A stretch of DNA of 57,288 nt, from contig CALBWK010000060.1 of NCBI GenBank assembly GCA_937969415.1, positions 1-57,288 of the forward strand, in the 5' to 3' direction. Positions 27,609-35,289 of this stretch are shown here, in pieces. Position 1 is the first letter of the stretch. Each line of letters begins with the position of its first letter. The stretch is from an uncultured Saprospiraceae bacterium. Lineage in GTDB: Bacteria; Bacteroidota; Bacteroidia; Chitinophagales; Saprospiraceae. Under the pieces are notes generated by a model. The model was not told the origin of the DNA. It saw only the letters and a program-made list of their open reading frames with translations, and did not search any database. A program made the translations under genes and the position numbers.

Positions 27609-28040
27609 ATGTCAAGCGAAGCCGAACTGAATCACGCAAGACTTTTCGTTTTTGTATGCACTATTCTGCTAGATTATAAGCATATGTTTGAATCGAATAT
27701 TGATGCCATATTAGAAGAGTATACACATTTGTTAGACGACGACTATTCTTCCATTGTTTTTAGTCAATCGACATTAAGACTTTATCAGGTCTTTTTTCAA
27801 AGATTTGAAGATTATATGGATTCAAAGCCATATAGCAGAAATCTAGTGTTTATTTTTTTAGATCCCGAATGGTATGAGATAAGAGTAGATTGTCTTTTAC
27901 CTCTTATTAAATCTGCTGAAACTGATTTCAAAAATAGCAGATTTGACTATGATAGTGTTCTTGATAGTATGGACTTAAATAGAAGGCCTTCAGACAGTGA
28001 ACTGTTTAGGGAAATTGCTAAGCTCTATCTAAAATCATAG
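27609..28040 (+). CDS. Orphan hypothetical gene inside the 48-bp repeats
   Basis: A 143-residue soluble, largely helical, acidic protein without signal peptide or membrane span. It starts MSSEAELNHARLFVFV and has a central YQVFFQRFEDYMDSKP and a conserved-looking FIFLDPEWYEIRV. No family was recognised. Two sampled 60-base rows of this gene are about 30 % G+C, lower than most of the window. It is flanked by the two copies of the comEA-like 3' end and is convergent with that gene. A cargo or defence-type role is conceivable but unsupported. Confidence 0.65.
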   Translation: MSSEAELNHARLFVFVCTILLDYKHMFESNIDAILEEYTHLLDDDYSSIVFSQSTLRLYQVFFQRFEDYMDSKPYSRNLVFIFLDPEWYEIRVDCLLPLIKSAETDFKNSRFDYDSVLDSMDLNRRPSDSELFREIAKLYLKS

Positions 28041-28077
28041 AGTATCATTGTAGGAGACTTTTGGGATTTGCATGTTG

Positions 28078-28125
28078 TTACTCTAACCTCAAATAAGGCT
28101 CTAGAGTTGTGAATAGACTATCATT
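28078..28125 (-). repeat. 48-bp repeat, genuine 3' end of the comEA-like gene
   Basis: The partner of 27444-27491, with a single difference that changes Gln to Glu (NDSLFTTLEPYLRLE-stop). Confidence 0.9.
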
Positions 28126-29004
28126 CATCACCCTGATCTTTTTGATGTCTTCTACTTTTGTGTAATCTCCGTGTTGTCTTCTGTAACGGACTATTAGCTT
28201 GGCTAGGTTGTAGCTGATTAGATAATGCCTAGAAAGGCTGTCTTGCTCCCCGTTGATATTGATATAACGGAATGGAGCAGTGACATGTAGGCGCTTTTTA
28301 TTCATTAGAAAAAATGAGTCGGTTATGCCCCAGATGTCTCTGAGTTGCTCTTTGCTATGGAAACCACCCAGTTTTTCTCTTCTCTCAACGATGATCTTAG
28401 ATACGACTGGCCCAACTCCCCATAGGGACTCTAACTCTGTGGCTGAAGCAGAATTTATATTCAGGACCTTGTCAGATCGCTTTTTCTTAGGTGGATATTG
28501 GTTGACAAAAGTCTTAGTAGGAATCGGAGTTAAGGTACAATACTTGGCGATTCTCTGATAGACTGTATCGTGAAGCGTATAGATCTTAGCTAGATCTTGG
28601 CAAGATTTAAATGAACCACCCTTCTTCTGATAATTCATTATGCTTTTGATAACCCACGGCCGCACACCTAATGATAGCCATTGCAGACTATCCAATTTGT
28701 TGGGGTCAAATTCGAAATTTCTAGCTGGTGGGTATTTACTCTTGTAGGATTTTTTCTTGAAACTTTTTTTGTCGTAGGTTTTCTTTTTGAATTTTTTGGC
28801 TGCTGTTGTTATTTGCTTTCTATGCTCAATGGACTCTACAGGAATGAGTAGCTCTTCTAAAGATTGGGACTCTGTATTAATTATATGCGTAGGCTTGTAA
28901 TAAAAAGTATAAGCATAAAGGCAGACAAGAAATCCAGCTAGTAAAGCAAGAATTCTCTTGTCGCCTTTTCTCGTTTTGATATTTCTTTCCCAGTTAACTT
29001 TCAT
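28078..29004 (-). CDS. ComEA-like membrane-anchored helix-hairpin-helix protein
   Basis: A 308-residue protein with an N-terminal span (about 18-35) and a basic Lys-rich linker. Three helix-hairpin-helix-type units follow: about 105-160 (SLGVRPWVIKSIMNYQKKGG), about 180-245 (INSASATELESLWGVGPVVSKII), and a third to the C-terminus. ComEA-like proteins bind incoming double-stranded DNA in the periplasm. The start overlaps the comEC stop by four bases, so the two are translationally coupled. The last 16 codons are duplicated at 27444-27491. Confidence 0.8.
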   Translation of the reverse strand: MKVNWERNIKTRKGDKRILALLAGFLVCLYAYTFYYKPTHIINTESQSLEELLIPVESIEHRKQITTAAKKFKKKTYDKKSFKKKSYKSKYPPARNFEFDPNKLDSLQWLSLGVRPWVIKSIMNYQKKGGSFKSCQDLAKIYTLHDTVYQRIAKYCTLTPIPTKTFVNQYPPKKKRSDKVLNINSASATELESLWGVGPVVSKIIVERREKLGGFHSKEQLRDIWGITDSFFLMNKKRLHVTAPFRYININGEQDSLSRHYLISYNLAKLIVRYRRQHGDYTKVEDIKKIRVMNDSLFTTLEPYLRLE

Positions 29005-31073
29005 AGACTTATGGTATAAGCACCTTGCTTAGATGTATGATGTATCGGTATGTCTAAGTTTTTTGCAGCCCGCTGATAGGCCCATAGTTTATCCTTGACT
29101 GTACCGTCTAGGATGATCATTTTGGGACAGTACTGTCTATTAAGTTCGTAAATGTTGCCTTTGTATTTTCCAGTGAGGATGATATAGTCCGTTGGCTCTG
29201 AAGTTGACCATTGTAGATCTGCCTTTCTAGGATCAATTAGTAGGAGCTTGTCTTTTATTTTGTATAGATTCTGATGTTTTGTGATTTCACTTGGTGTCTG
29301 GTCTAGTTGAGTTAGGACTCTATTGTAGAGTCGATTGTTTTTAGCAACAAAGTTGATGCTTCTTGGGTCCAAATCCTCTGAGGTATATTGATACAAGTTT
29401 CCGCTAGCAATATAGTCTAGGACTGTACCTTTATAGCTGTCGTAAACATAGAGTGTTGACTTATCCCAAGCAGAAACATTTTCGAAGTTGTGGATAATGG
29501 ACTGAATGATCAGACACATTAATATTCCGTATACATATCGACTATCTTTATTCTTTACGAAAAGTGTAAAGAAGAGTAGAGCAATGTAAAACAGGAGCAC
29601 AGAGGTAGCGGAGATCCATAAGTTATCAGCACTGCAGAATGGTAATTCTTGTATCTTGAAAATCACAGTATTAAAGCAACTAATTATATTGTCAAGTAAG
29701 TATCCTAATATGTCTATCAATTGGTTGCTGCTTCCTAGTATTAATAATAAACTTAGTGATATAAGCCCTAGTGCAAGGATGGCATAAGCGGCTGGGACTG
29801 CAAATATTCCTGATAGCCAGAAGTAGGAGGGTAGTTTGTGGAAGTAACCTATAGCTAGGGGAGAGACAAAGAGTTGAGCAGAGATGGAGACAGCGATGCC
29901 ACTCCAGAGGTATTTGAATGGCCACCATTTAAAAATGAGAGACCTATAAATTGGACCATAGAAAGTAAGTATGCCTAGTAGTGCCAAGAATGAAAACTGA
30001 AATCCTGCTTGAAATAGATAATGCGGATCATAGATTAACATAATCAATGCAGCTGACGCGAGTATATTAATAGAGTTGGCTTTCCGCATTAATCCCTTCC
30101 CCAGAAAATATAATGTAAACATAAGCGCAGCACGAGTAACTGCTGCAGCCAGCCCAGTCAGAAAAGCAAAAGCCCAAATTGTGCTAATGATGACTGCAGT
30201 TTGTACGAGCTTCATAGTGGTAGATCGTGTAGGAACTAGCTTAAATAAGAGTAGAATAAAACTGGCCAAGATGCCGACATGTAGGCCACTCACTGCCAAT
30301 ACGTGTACAGCACCCGTATCGGTATAAGCTTCATATAATTCTTCACTTAGAAGTTTCCTTTCTCCAAGAATCATCGCGGCGGCTACAGCAAGATTGTTTT
30401 CTTTTGTTAAGAGTTGACTTAGGTGATTTATGCAAGTGTTTCTGAGTCGTTTGGATTTTATGCTGAGGTTGTCATAATTGAGATTTGGCAATAAGACTAA
30501 ATCTTCTTTTTTGAAGTGACCTCGATGATAAATACCTCTATTATTGAGGTACTCTTTGTAATCAAATACATGCGGGTTCGAATTGGGCTTTTCTAAATAG
30601 AATTTGTATTTCACTAATAAGCATTGACCTAAGGCCAGTTGTATATCTGAATCATTACTGATATAGGTCATTAACTTGCCGGTACTCTGCATAAGGCCGA
30701 GACTATCAGAGCCTGTATAGAGTAGGGTCGATATACATCGTGTCGAGTTCTTGAGTTGGACTTTATCATCTATTCTGAGAATCATATAATCTGATTCTAC
30801 GTAATTGCTAAAGTGAGATTGTTGATAAGATAACTGGGAAAGTCTAGTATGTATGCCTCCAAACAAAAAGAAGAATAACATCCAATATACGCCGACGAGT
30901 GTCCGATGTTCTCTTAATAGTAAAGCACTGAAAAGCGTGTAAAGGATAATAAATACGATAAATTCAAAGTGTGCTTCATAGAATAGTGGACCTAACTTAA
31001 AGCTAAGTATGCCTAGAATTAGGGGAATTACGAATTTTAATACAGGAGTTCTATTGAGGTTGAAATTGTCCAT
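29001..31073 (-). CDS. comEC: ComEC/Rec2-family DNA uptake channel
   Basis: A 690-residue polytopic membrane protein. An N-terminal DUF4131-type region (about 1-190) is followed by the Competence domain, with AAAMILGERKLLSEELYEAYTDTGAVHVLAVSGLHVGI as landmark positions (about 230-270). About ten spans follow. The C-terminal ~150 residues are soluble but carry no recognisable HxHxDH metal-binding motif, so the metallo-beta-lactamase nuclease domain is degenerate or absent. ATG at 31073 is preferred over a TTG at 31094. It is paired with the comEA-like gene and, with dprA, supports natural competence. Confidence 0.9.
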   Translation of the reverse strand: MDNFNLNRTPVLKFVIPLILGILSFKLGPLFYEAHFEFIVFIILYTLFSALLLREHRTLVGVYWMLFFFLFGGIHTRLSQLSYQQSHFSNYVESDYMILRIDDKVQLKNSTRCISTLLYTGSDSLGLMQSTGKLMTYISNDSDIQLALGQCLLVKYKFYLEKPNSNPHVFDYKEYLNNRGIYHRGHFKKEDLVLLPNLNYDNLSIKSKRLRNTCINHLSQLLTKENNLAVAAAMILGERKLLSEELYEAYTDTGAVHVLAVSGLHVGILASFILLLFKLVPTRSTTMKLVQTAVIISTIWAFAFLTGLAAAVTRAALMFTLYFLGKGLMRKANSINILASAALIMLIYDPHYLFQAGFQFSFLALLGILTFYGPIYRSLIFKWWPFKYLWSGIAVSISAQLFVSPLAIGYFHKLPSYFWLSGIFAVPAAYAILALGLISLSLLLILGSSNQLIDILGYLLDNIISCFNTVIFKIQELPFCSADNLWISATSVLLFYIALLFFTLFVKNKDSRYVYGILMCLIIQSIIHNFENVSAWDKSTLYVYDSYKGTVLDYIASGNLYQYTSEDLDPRSINFVAKNNRLYNRVLTQLDQTPSEITKHQNLYKIKDKLLLIDPRKADLQWSTSEPTDYIILTGKYKGNIYELNRQYCPKMIILDGTVKDKLWAYQRAAKNLDIPIHHTSKQGAYTISL

Positions 31074-31244
31074 TCTGCTCCGTTGTACAATCAAGTTAGC
31101 GAACTATGACCATAAATTGACACTTCCGTATTGATTTTATGTATTTATGTTACTTGTTACTTCAATAATTGTCTAATACTTAGCAGGGGTAGTCATCGTT
31201 AATGATTAAATTAGAGGTAGACAAACCCTTAGATTGAATAGCGT

Positions 31245-31802
31245 ATGACCAGAGTAATATTGATTGTGTTAATGTGGGTATTGTTAGGTGTCTTGTTTTT
31301 TACCATCAAGAAAAATTGTTGTGGTAACAAGCCGCAGGCTCAGTTGCCTGCCGCAACTTCTGTTTCTGGACAGACTAGTAATGATCAAACCGATATTGTT
31401 AAGCCTGACGAAGATGTGAGTTCATCTGATAGTGCGGTTGTAGGGGAGCGGTCTGAGATGGACAAGGATACACAAAGTCTAACTCAAAATGCAAGTCAAA
31501 CAAATTATGACTACAATGAATACTCGACGATAAAGTCTGATGACGATAAAAGCATCATACCATTTTCAGAAGAAAGTACTTTAAGTACTGAGGTCCAGGC
31601 CTTACTAGAGGAAACGTGTTCAGATTTATCTACTTCCTTGGACAAAGTTCGGATAACAGCTTATGGAGAGAATAGGTCAGGTTATTTGAGGAAAATGGAA
31701 GATTTCCTAATACGTTGTGGAGTATCACCTGGCAGAGTTGATTTATCATCCAAGAGTAAAAACGATACTTACGAGGATGAGATAGTATTGCAAGTTTTAT
31801 AG
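31245..31802 (+). CDS. Membrane-anchored protein with possible OmpA-like C-terminus (hypothetical)
   Basis: A 185-residue protein with an N-terminal span (about 3-23, ILIVLMWVLLGVLFF). A long acidic Ser/Asp-rich linker (about 45-120) and a compact C-terminal domain (about 120-185) follow. The C-terminal VRITAYGENRSGYLRKMEDFLIRCGVSPGRVDLS resembles the second half of an OmpA peptidoglycan-binding repeat but is short. It is 16 bases upstream of the helix-hairpin-helix gene and was probably co-transcribed with it. Confidence 0.6.
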   Translation: MTRVILIVLMWVLLGVLFFTIKKNCCGNKPQAQLPAATSVSGQTSNDQTDIVKPDEDVSSSDSAVVGERSEMDKDTQSLTQNASQTNYDYNEYSTIKSDDDKSIIPFSEESTLSTEVQALLEETCSDLSTSLDKVRITAYGENRSGYLRKMEDFLIRCGVSPGRVDLSSKSKNDTYEDEIVLQVL

Positions 31803-31818
31803 TCCATAAATTATAACT

Positions 31819-32526
31819 ATGATATTCTTAAGCATACTCAATGATTTTTGTAGTTGGTGGATGTTCTGGTGGATAGCACCTTTTATTTTGGGTCTTGCCT
31901 TAGGCGCTGCCATATGGAAGAGGTATAAAAATAGAGTGGATGAGTTAGTTCAAGTTAACGAGAGATATAAGTCGTCTATATATGATATGGAATCTCAACT
32001 CACAAAGCTTAAGTCTGAGAATGAGAATTGCAACTCTCAACTTTCGGAAGCCTCCCGAATAAATAAGAGACTAAAGCTCGAAAGTGAACAACTCAAAAAG
32101 AAATCCTTAGAGCAGAACGTATTATCAGGCCTGTCACGTGATAAGGTAAAGAATAAGCCCAATGTCAATCAGATAGCAGCTACAGCTACTAATCAAGGTG
32201 CTCAAGATTCTATTAATAAGAAGTCTTATGCGGCATTGCAACCTACTAATCTCCAAGTTATTGAAGGTATAGGACCCAAGATAGAGAGTATGCTAAAGGA
32301 AAATGGCATCAATGATTGGTTGACCTTATCTAAGAAATCTAGAGGAGAGCTTAGGGCAATTCTAGAGAAGCAAGGATCACGCTATAGTATAATAGATCCT
32401 AGCAGTTGGCCATTACAAGCGCACAAAGCAGCTAGAGGTATGTGGGACAATTTGATAGAACTTCAATCTCAGGATGGTTCTGATTCTAAACTTCAAAGAA
32501 TAGTAAAAAAGCTCAATCAGAGCTAA
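31819..32526 (+). CDS. Membrane-anchored coiled-coil and helix-hairpin-helix protein
   Basis: A 235-residue protein. It has an N-terminal span (about 12-32, WWMFWWIAPFILGLALGAAI), then a coiled coil (about 40-100, Glu/Lys/Ser-rich). A C-terminal helix-hairpin-helix or rpL21-linker-like domain (about 148-215) has QVIEGIGPKIESMLKENGIN and a WPLQAHKAARGMWD motif. Proteins of this layout recur in Bacteroidota without an assigned role. Together with its upstream neighbour it could form a cell-envelope complex near DNA or peptidoglycan; this is inference. A 47-base gap leads to msrA. Confidence 0.65.
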   Translation: MIFLSILNDFCSWWMFWWIAPFILGLALGAAIWKRYKNRVDELVQVNERYKSSIYDMESQLTKLKSENENCNSQLSEASRINKRLKLESEQLKKKSLEQNVLSGLSRDKVKNKPNVNQIAATATNQGAQDSINKKSYAALQPTNLQVIEGIGPKIESMLKENGINDWLTLSKKSRGELRAILEKQGSRYSIIDPSSWPLQAHKAARGMWDNLIELQSQDGSDSKLQRIVKKLNQS

Positions 32527-32573
32527 GTTCACACATTATTGAACCATATCATTATAGACTCATTTAATGTGGT

Positions 32574-33107
32574 ATGGAATCGAAGGCATATATAGGAGGA
32601 GGCTGTTTTTGGTGTACAGAAGCCTATTTTACTCGTCTCAAGGGTGTTAAGAAAGTTGTTTCTGGCTACGCAGGAGGAAAAAATTCCAATCCTACCTATA
32701 AGGAAGTCTGTAGTGGTATGACCGGTCATGCCGAGCTGATCGAGGTCACATATGATACAACACAAGTATCATACGAAGATTTACTGGAGATATTCTTTCT
32801 GACTCATAATCCAACAACACTTAATCGACAAGGTAACGATGTCGGCACACAATATCGTTCTGTGATCTTTTATCAGAGCGAAGAAGAAAAATCACTAGCC
32901 ACTGAATTTATAAATCAAAAAGCTTCTACCTATTGGGATGATCCCATTATGACAAGCTTAGAGCCACTAGATGTCTTTTATTCTGCAGAGGCCTATCATC
33001 AGGATTATTATAGGCTAAATCCAAAGCAAGGATACTGTCAGATTGTGATTGCTCCAAAGATTAGAAAACTGGAAACTCACTTTAAGGATCGTCTTAAAGC
33101 ACAATAA
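32574..33107 (+). CDS. msrA: Peptide-methionine (S)-S-oxide reductase MsrA
   Basis: A 177-residue enzyme that reduces the S epimer of methionine sulfoxide. The N-terminal GGGCFWCTEA contains the catalytic Cys, and the TYKEVCSGMTGHAELIEV, YHQDY and NPTTLNRQGNDVGTQYRS motifs are family signatures. The length is normal. It forms a pair with msrB, which starts 10 bases downstream. No secretion signal is present. Confidence 0.97.
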   Translation: MESKAYIGGGCFWCTEAYFTRLKGVKKVVSGYAGGKNSNPTYKEVCSGMTGHAELIEVTYDTTQVSYEDLLEIFFLTHNPTTLNRQGNDVGTQYRSVIFYQSEEEKSLATEFINQKASTYWDDPIMTSLEPLDVFYSAEAYHQDYYRLNPKQGYCQIVIAPKIRKLETHFKDRLKAQ

Positions 33108-33117
33108 TTAATAATAG

Positions 33118-33477
33118 ATGGAATACAATAAATTAACGCCTGAGGAGAAATATGTTATCGAAGAAAAAGGCACAGAAAGGCCTTTTACGGGTGAGTATAA
33201 TGACCATTATCAGAACGGTATTTATACCTGTAGAAAATGTAATTCTGAATTGTATCGTTCTGAATCAAAGTTTAAGTCAGGTTGTGGATGGCCAACATTT
33301 GATGATGAGATAGAGGGAGCAGTGAAGCGGTTAATGGACAAAGATGGAAGGCGAACAGAGATTCTTTGTAATAATTGTGATGGGCATCTTGGTCACGTAT
33401 TTATAGGTGAGCGCTTAACTGAAAAAAATACCAGGCACTGCGTCAATTCTCTATCTATGAGATTCAAACCTACTTAG
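33118..33477 (+). CDS. msrB: Peptide-methionine (R)-S-oxide reductase MsrB
   Basis: A 119-residue partner enzyme for the R epimer. Zinc is bound by CxxC pairs (CRKC and CNNC). The fold is marked by [16 protein letters not shown] and RHCVNSLSM, with the catalytic Cys in the last. No signal peptide is present. msrA and msrB are adjacent, so oxidised proteins can be repaired at both epimers. Confidence 0.97.
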   Translation: MEYNKLTPEEKYVIEEKGTERPFTGEYNDHYQNGIYTCRKCNSELYRSESKFKSGCGWPTFDDEIEGAVKRLMDKDGRRTEILCNNCDGHLGHVFIGERLTEKNTRHCVNSLSMRFKPT

Positions 33478-33478
33478 G

Positions 33479-34234
33479 TCAATTATCGAATAGGCTGCCC
33501 CAGTTTTTATGTAATTTATTTACAGTATCAGCAGACCATTTTTCTATGTCTATTCTGAGCTGGTTACCATCTGTGTTGACAAATGCAGGTCCTATTTCTA
33601 GTCTTGTATGGGTTAAGAGTTTTCCGAATTGTATAAAGTGATGACTAAATATACTTCTCTGGAACCAAAGATCTTTCTTTGTTCTATATTCAATAATTAT
33701 AGGTACTACAGGTACATTATTTTGCGCTGCTTCAAAGAAGGTCCCTTTCTTATAGGGCATCAGTTCTTTTTTGTCATTGGTTGTGCCTTCAGGAAACACC
33801 AATACATTTTTACCTTCTAGTAGTGTCTTGACCATCGTTTTCTTCACTGAAGATCGACTTTCTTGATTGTCACGTTGGACGTAGATGACGCCAGTCTTTT
33901 CTGCCCCAGTACTTATGAGTGGCAGGTCTCCTACCTCTGCTTTGGCAATGACGTATGCGTCTATGTAGTCTGCTATAATAAGAGGATCTGAGAAACTTCT
34001 GTGGTTACTAACGTATAAGGCGGTGTCAGTGTGAGGCGCACCACTTACTTGTACTTTTATACCTAGAATCACCTTTGAGATTTTCACCCAAGCTCTGCGC
34101 ACTTTAAAAGCTGACTCTGGCGATAGCTTAAATAGCTTGTCTGCAATAAGTAGGGGAGGCACGAAAATCAGTAGAGAAATAATAATGAGTATAATCCTTA
34201 CTAGAGCCAATAACAACGAGAATGGATTATACAT
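33479..34234 (-). CDS. PlsC-family lysophospholipid acyltransferase
   Basis: A 251-residue membrane enzyme. An N-terminal hydrophobic region (about 6-32) precedes the acyltransferase core: NHRSFSD with H78 and D83 as the catalytic HX4D, then VIYVQRDN, and VFPEGTTN as the third motif. It would acylate a lysophosphatidate or similar glycerolipid. It lies one base from the convergent msrB gene and is co-directional with the PorP/SprF gene. Confidence 0.9.
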   Translation of the reverse strand: MYNPFSLLLALVRIILIIISLLIFVPPLLIADKLFKLSPESAFKVRRAWVKISKVILGIKVQVSGAPHTDTALYVSNHRSFSDPLIIADYIDAYVIAKAEVGDLPLISTGAEKTGVIYVQRDNQESRSSVKKTMVKTLLEGKNVLVFPEGTTNDKKELMPYKKGTFFEAAQNNVPVVPIIIEYRTKKDLWFQRSIFSHHFIQFGKLLTHTRLEIGPAFVNTDGNQLRIDIEKWSADTVNKLHKNWGSLFDN

Positions 34235-34272
34235 GTAGGGTGATTCGGTGATAAGCCCAAAATAAGAAAATT

Positions 34273-35283
34273 CTACTGAGGTGATGTCAGAAGGTAGCCC
34301 AAAGTAAGTTCAAATGCACCACCCCCTCTTGTATGAAAGTTGAGGTCTGAAACATTTATATCATAAGAAATTGCTCCGCTCCAAGATGATGTACGTATTC
34401 CTGCACTTATTATTATACTTTCCGCTCCAAGACCATCTATGTTATTGATCAATCTCAGACCAGTGCCGATTTGTAGTTTATAATCGTCATAGTCATTGAC
34501 AGAAAGTTTCAATACATATGCAGGCACGATTTGCAGTGATTTTACTTGAGAAATAAACTTTGCCTGAAATTGATGTATTGTAGACCTGTTAGCTTCTATT
34601 GCAATTCTCGCTAAGCCTGTAATCCGTGTACCGATAGATTCTTGATTATCAAAACTTCCTATAGTAGGATTATTTAGATGTGCTGTAGCAAGAGCGAATT
34701 CAGTTTCGATGTTTTTAAATTCATTAATTAGTCTTGCGCCGAAGTCTATAGAAAAGTAAGAAAGATTATCTACCAAAGGAGGTTCTCCTGAGGAGATATC
34801 TGTATTGATTTCAAAAATAGATTGATCATATTGTCTGCCAAACCATAGATTACTGGAGTTAATATTGGTATTGTTATAACCCAAACCAGCCCCTAGAAAT
34901 AAGCTTGCTTTATTATGTCGTTGATCGACCAACTTTCTTCCATAATTCGACACTAGGGTAGCACCGTTGATTTTGTATACTCCTGAGTTGGAAACATCAT
35001 TATAGAAGTATATCCCTCCATTCCAATTATCTACTGCCGATTGGTAAAATGAATAGTCTGCTTCTATAAGGGCTGAGCTGTAGGCGCCTTTGGATATTTT
35101 GTTCCATTGATCTCTATATGTAATGGTTATCCTACCATTGTTATTATCGCCTATTTTTTCTAGACTACTATAAGTTGGATTGTCGTAGCTAGATTGACTA
35201 AGAATATTTGAGAAAAAAGCATCCTGCCCGTATCCATAAATGGCGAGAGAACTCAAAAATGCTATGTGGATCAGAATTCTAAT
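34273..35283 (-). CDS. PorP/SprF-family T9SS outer-membrane protein, probable ATT start
   Basis: A 336-residue outer-membrane barrel of the family that partners type B T9SS cargo and anchors it. The characteristic N-terminus SNILSQSSYDNPTYSS is present. The only canonical start (TTG at 35256) would cut the signal peptide in half. Extending the frame upstream to ATT at 35283 gives MRILIHIAFLSSLA followed by a cleavage region, a complete signal peptide. ATT starts only 6 bases after the type B gene's stop, suggesting translational coupling. ATT initiation is rare but known (infC), so this needs checking. Confidence 0.8.
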   Translation of the reverse strand: MRILIHIAFLSSLAIYGYGQDAFFSNILSQSSYDNPTYSSLEKIGDNNNGRITITYRDQWNKISKGAYSSALIEADYSFYQSAVDNWNGGIYFYNDVSNSGVYKINGATLVSNYGRKLVDQRHNKASLFLGAGLGYNNTNINSSNLWFGRQYDQSIFEINTDISSGEPPLVDNLSYFSIDFGARLINEFKNIETEFALATAHLNNPTIGSFDNQESIGTRITGLARIAIEANRSTIHQFQAKFISQVKSLQIVPAYVLKLSVNDYDDYKLQIGTGLRLINNIDGLGAESIIISAGIRTSSWSGAISYDINVSDLNFHTRGGGAFELTLGYLLTSPQ

Positions 35284-35289
35284 TACAGC

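Larger units (their letters stand above)
27444..28125. mobile_element. Possible mini-insertion bounded by 48-bp direct repeats
   Basis: Two 48-bp direct repeats lie 634 bp apart and enclose one AT-rich gene (27609-28040). The inner repeat is the real 3' end of the comEA-like gene, and the outer one is a detached copy of the same 16 codons. An element that integrates at a gene's 3' end while carrying a replacement end would leave this picture. No recombinase or terminal inverted repeat is seen, so a simple tandem duplication followed by divergence remains possible. Confidence 0.4.

Noticed and set aside
27374-28125. Insertion sequence around the 48-bp repeats
   Set aside because: No transposase frame and no terminal inverted repeats were found, so an IS cannot be called; only a putative mini-insertion is listed.
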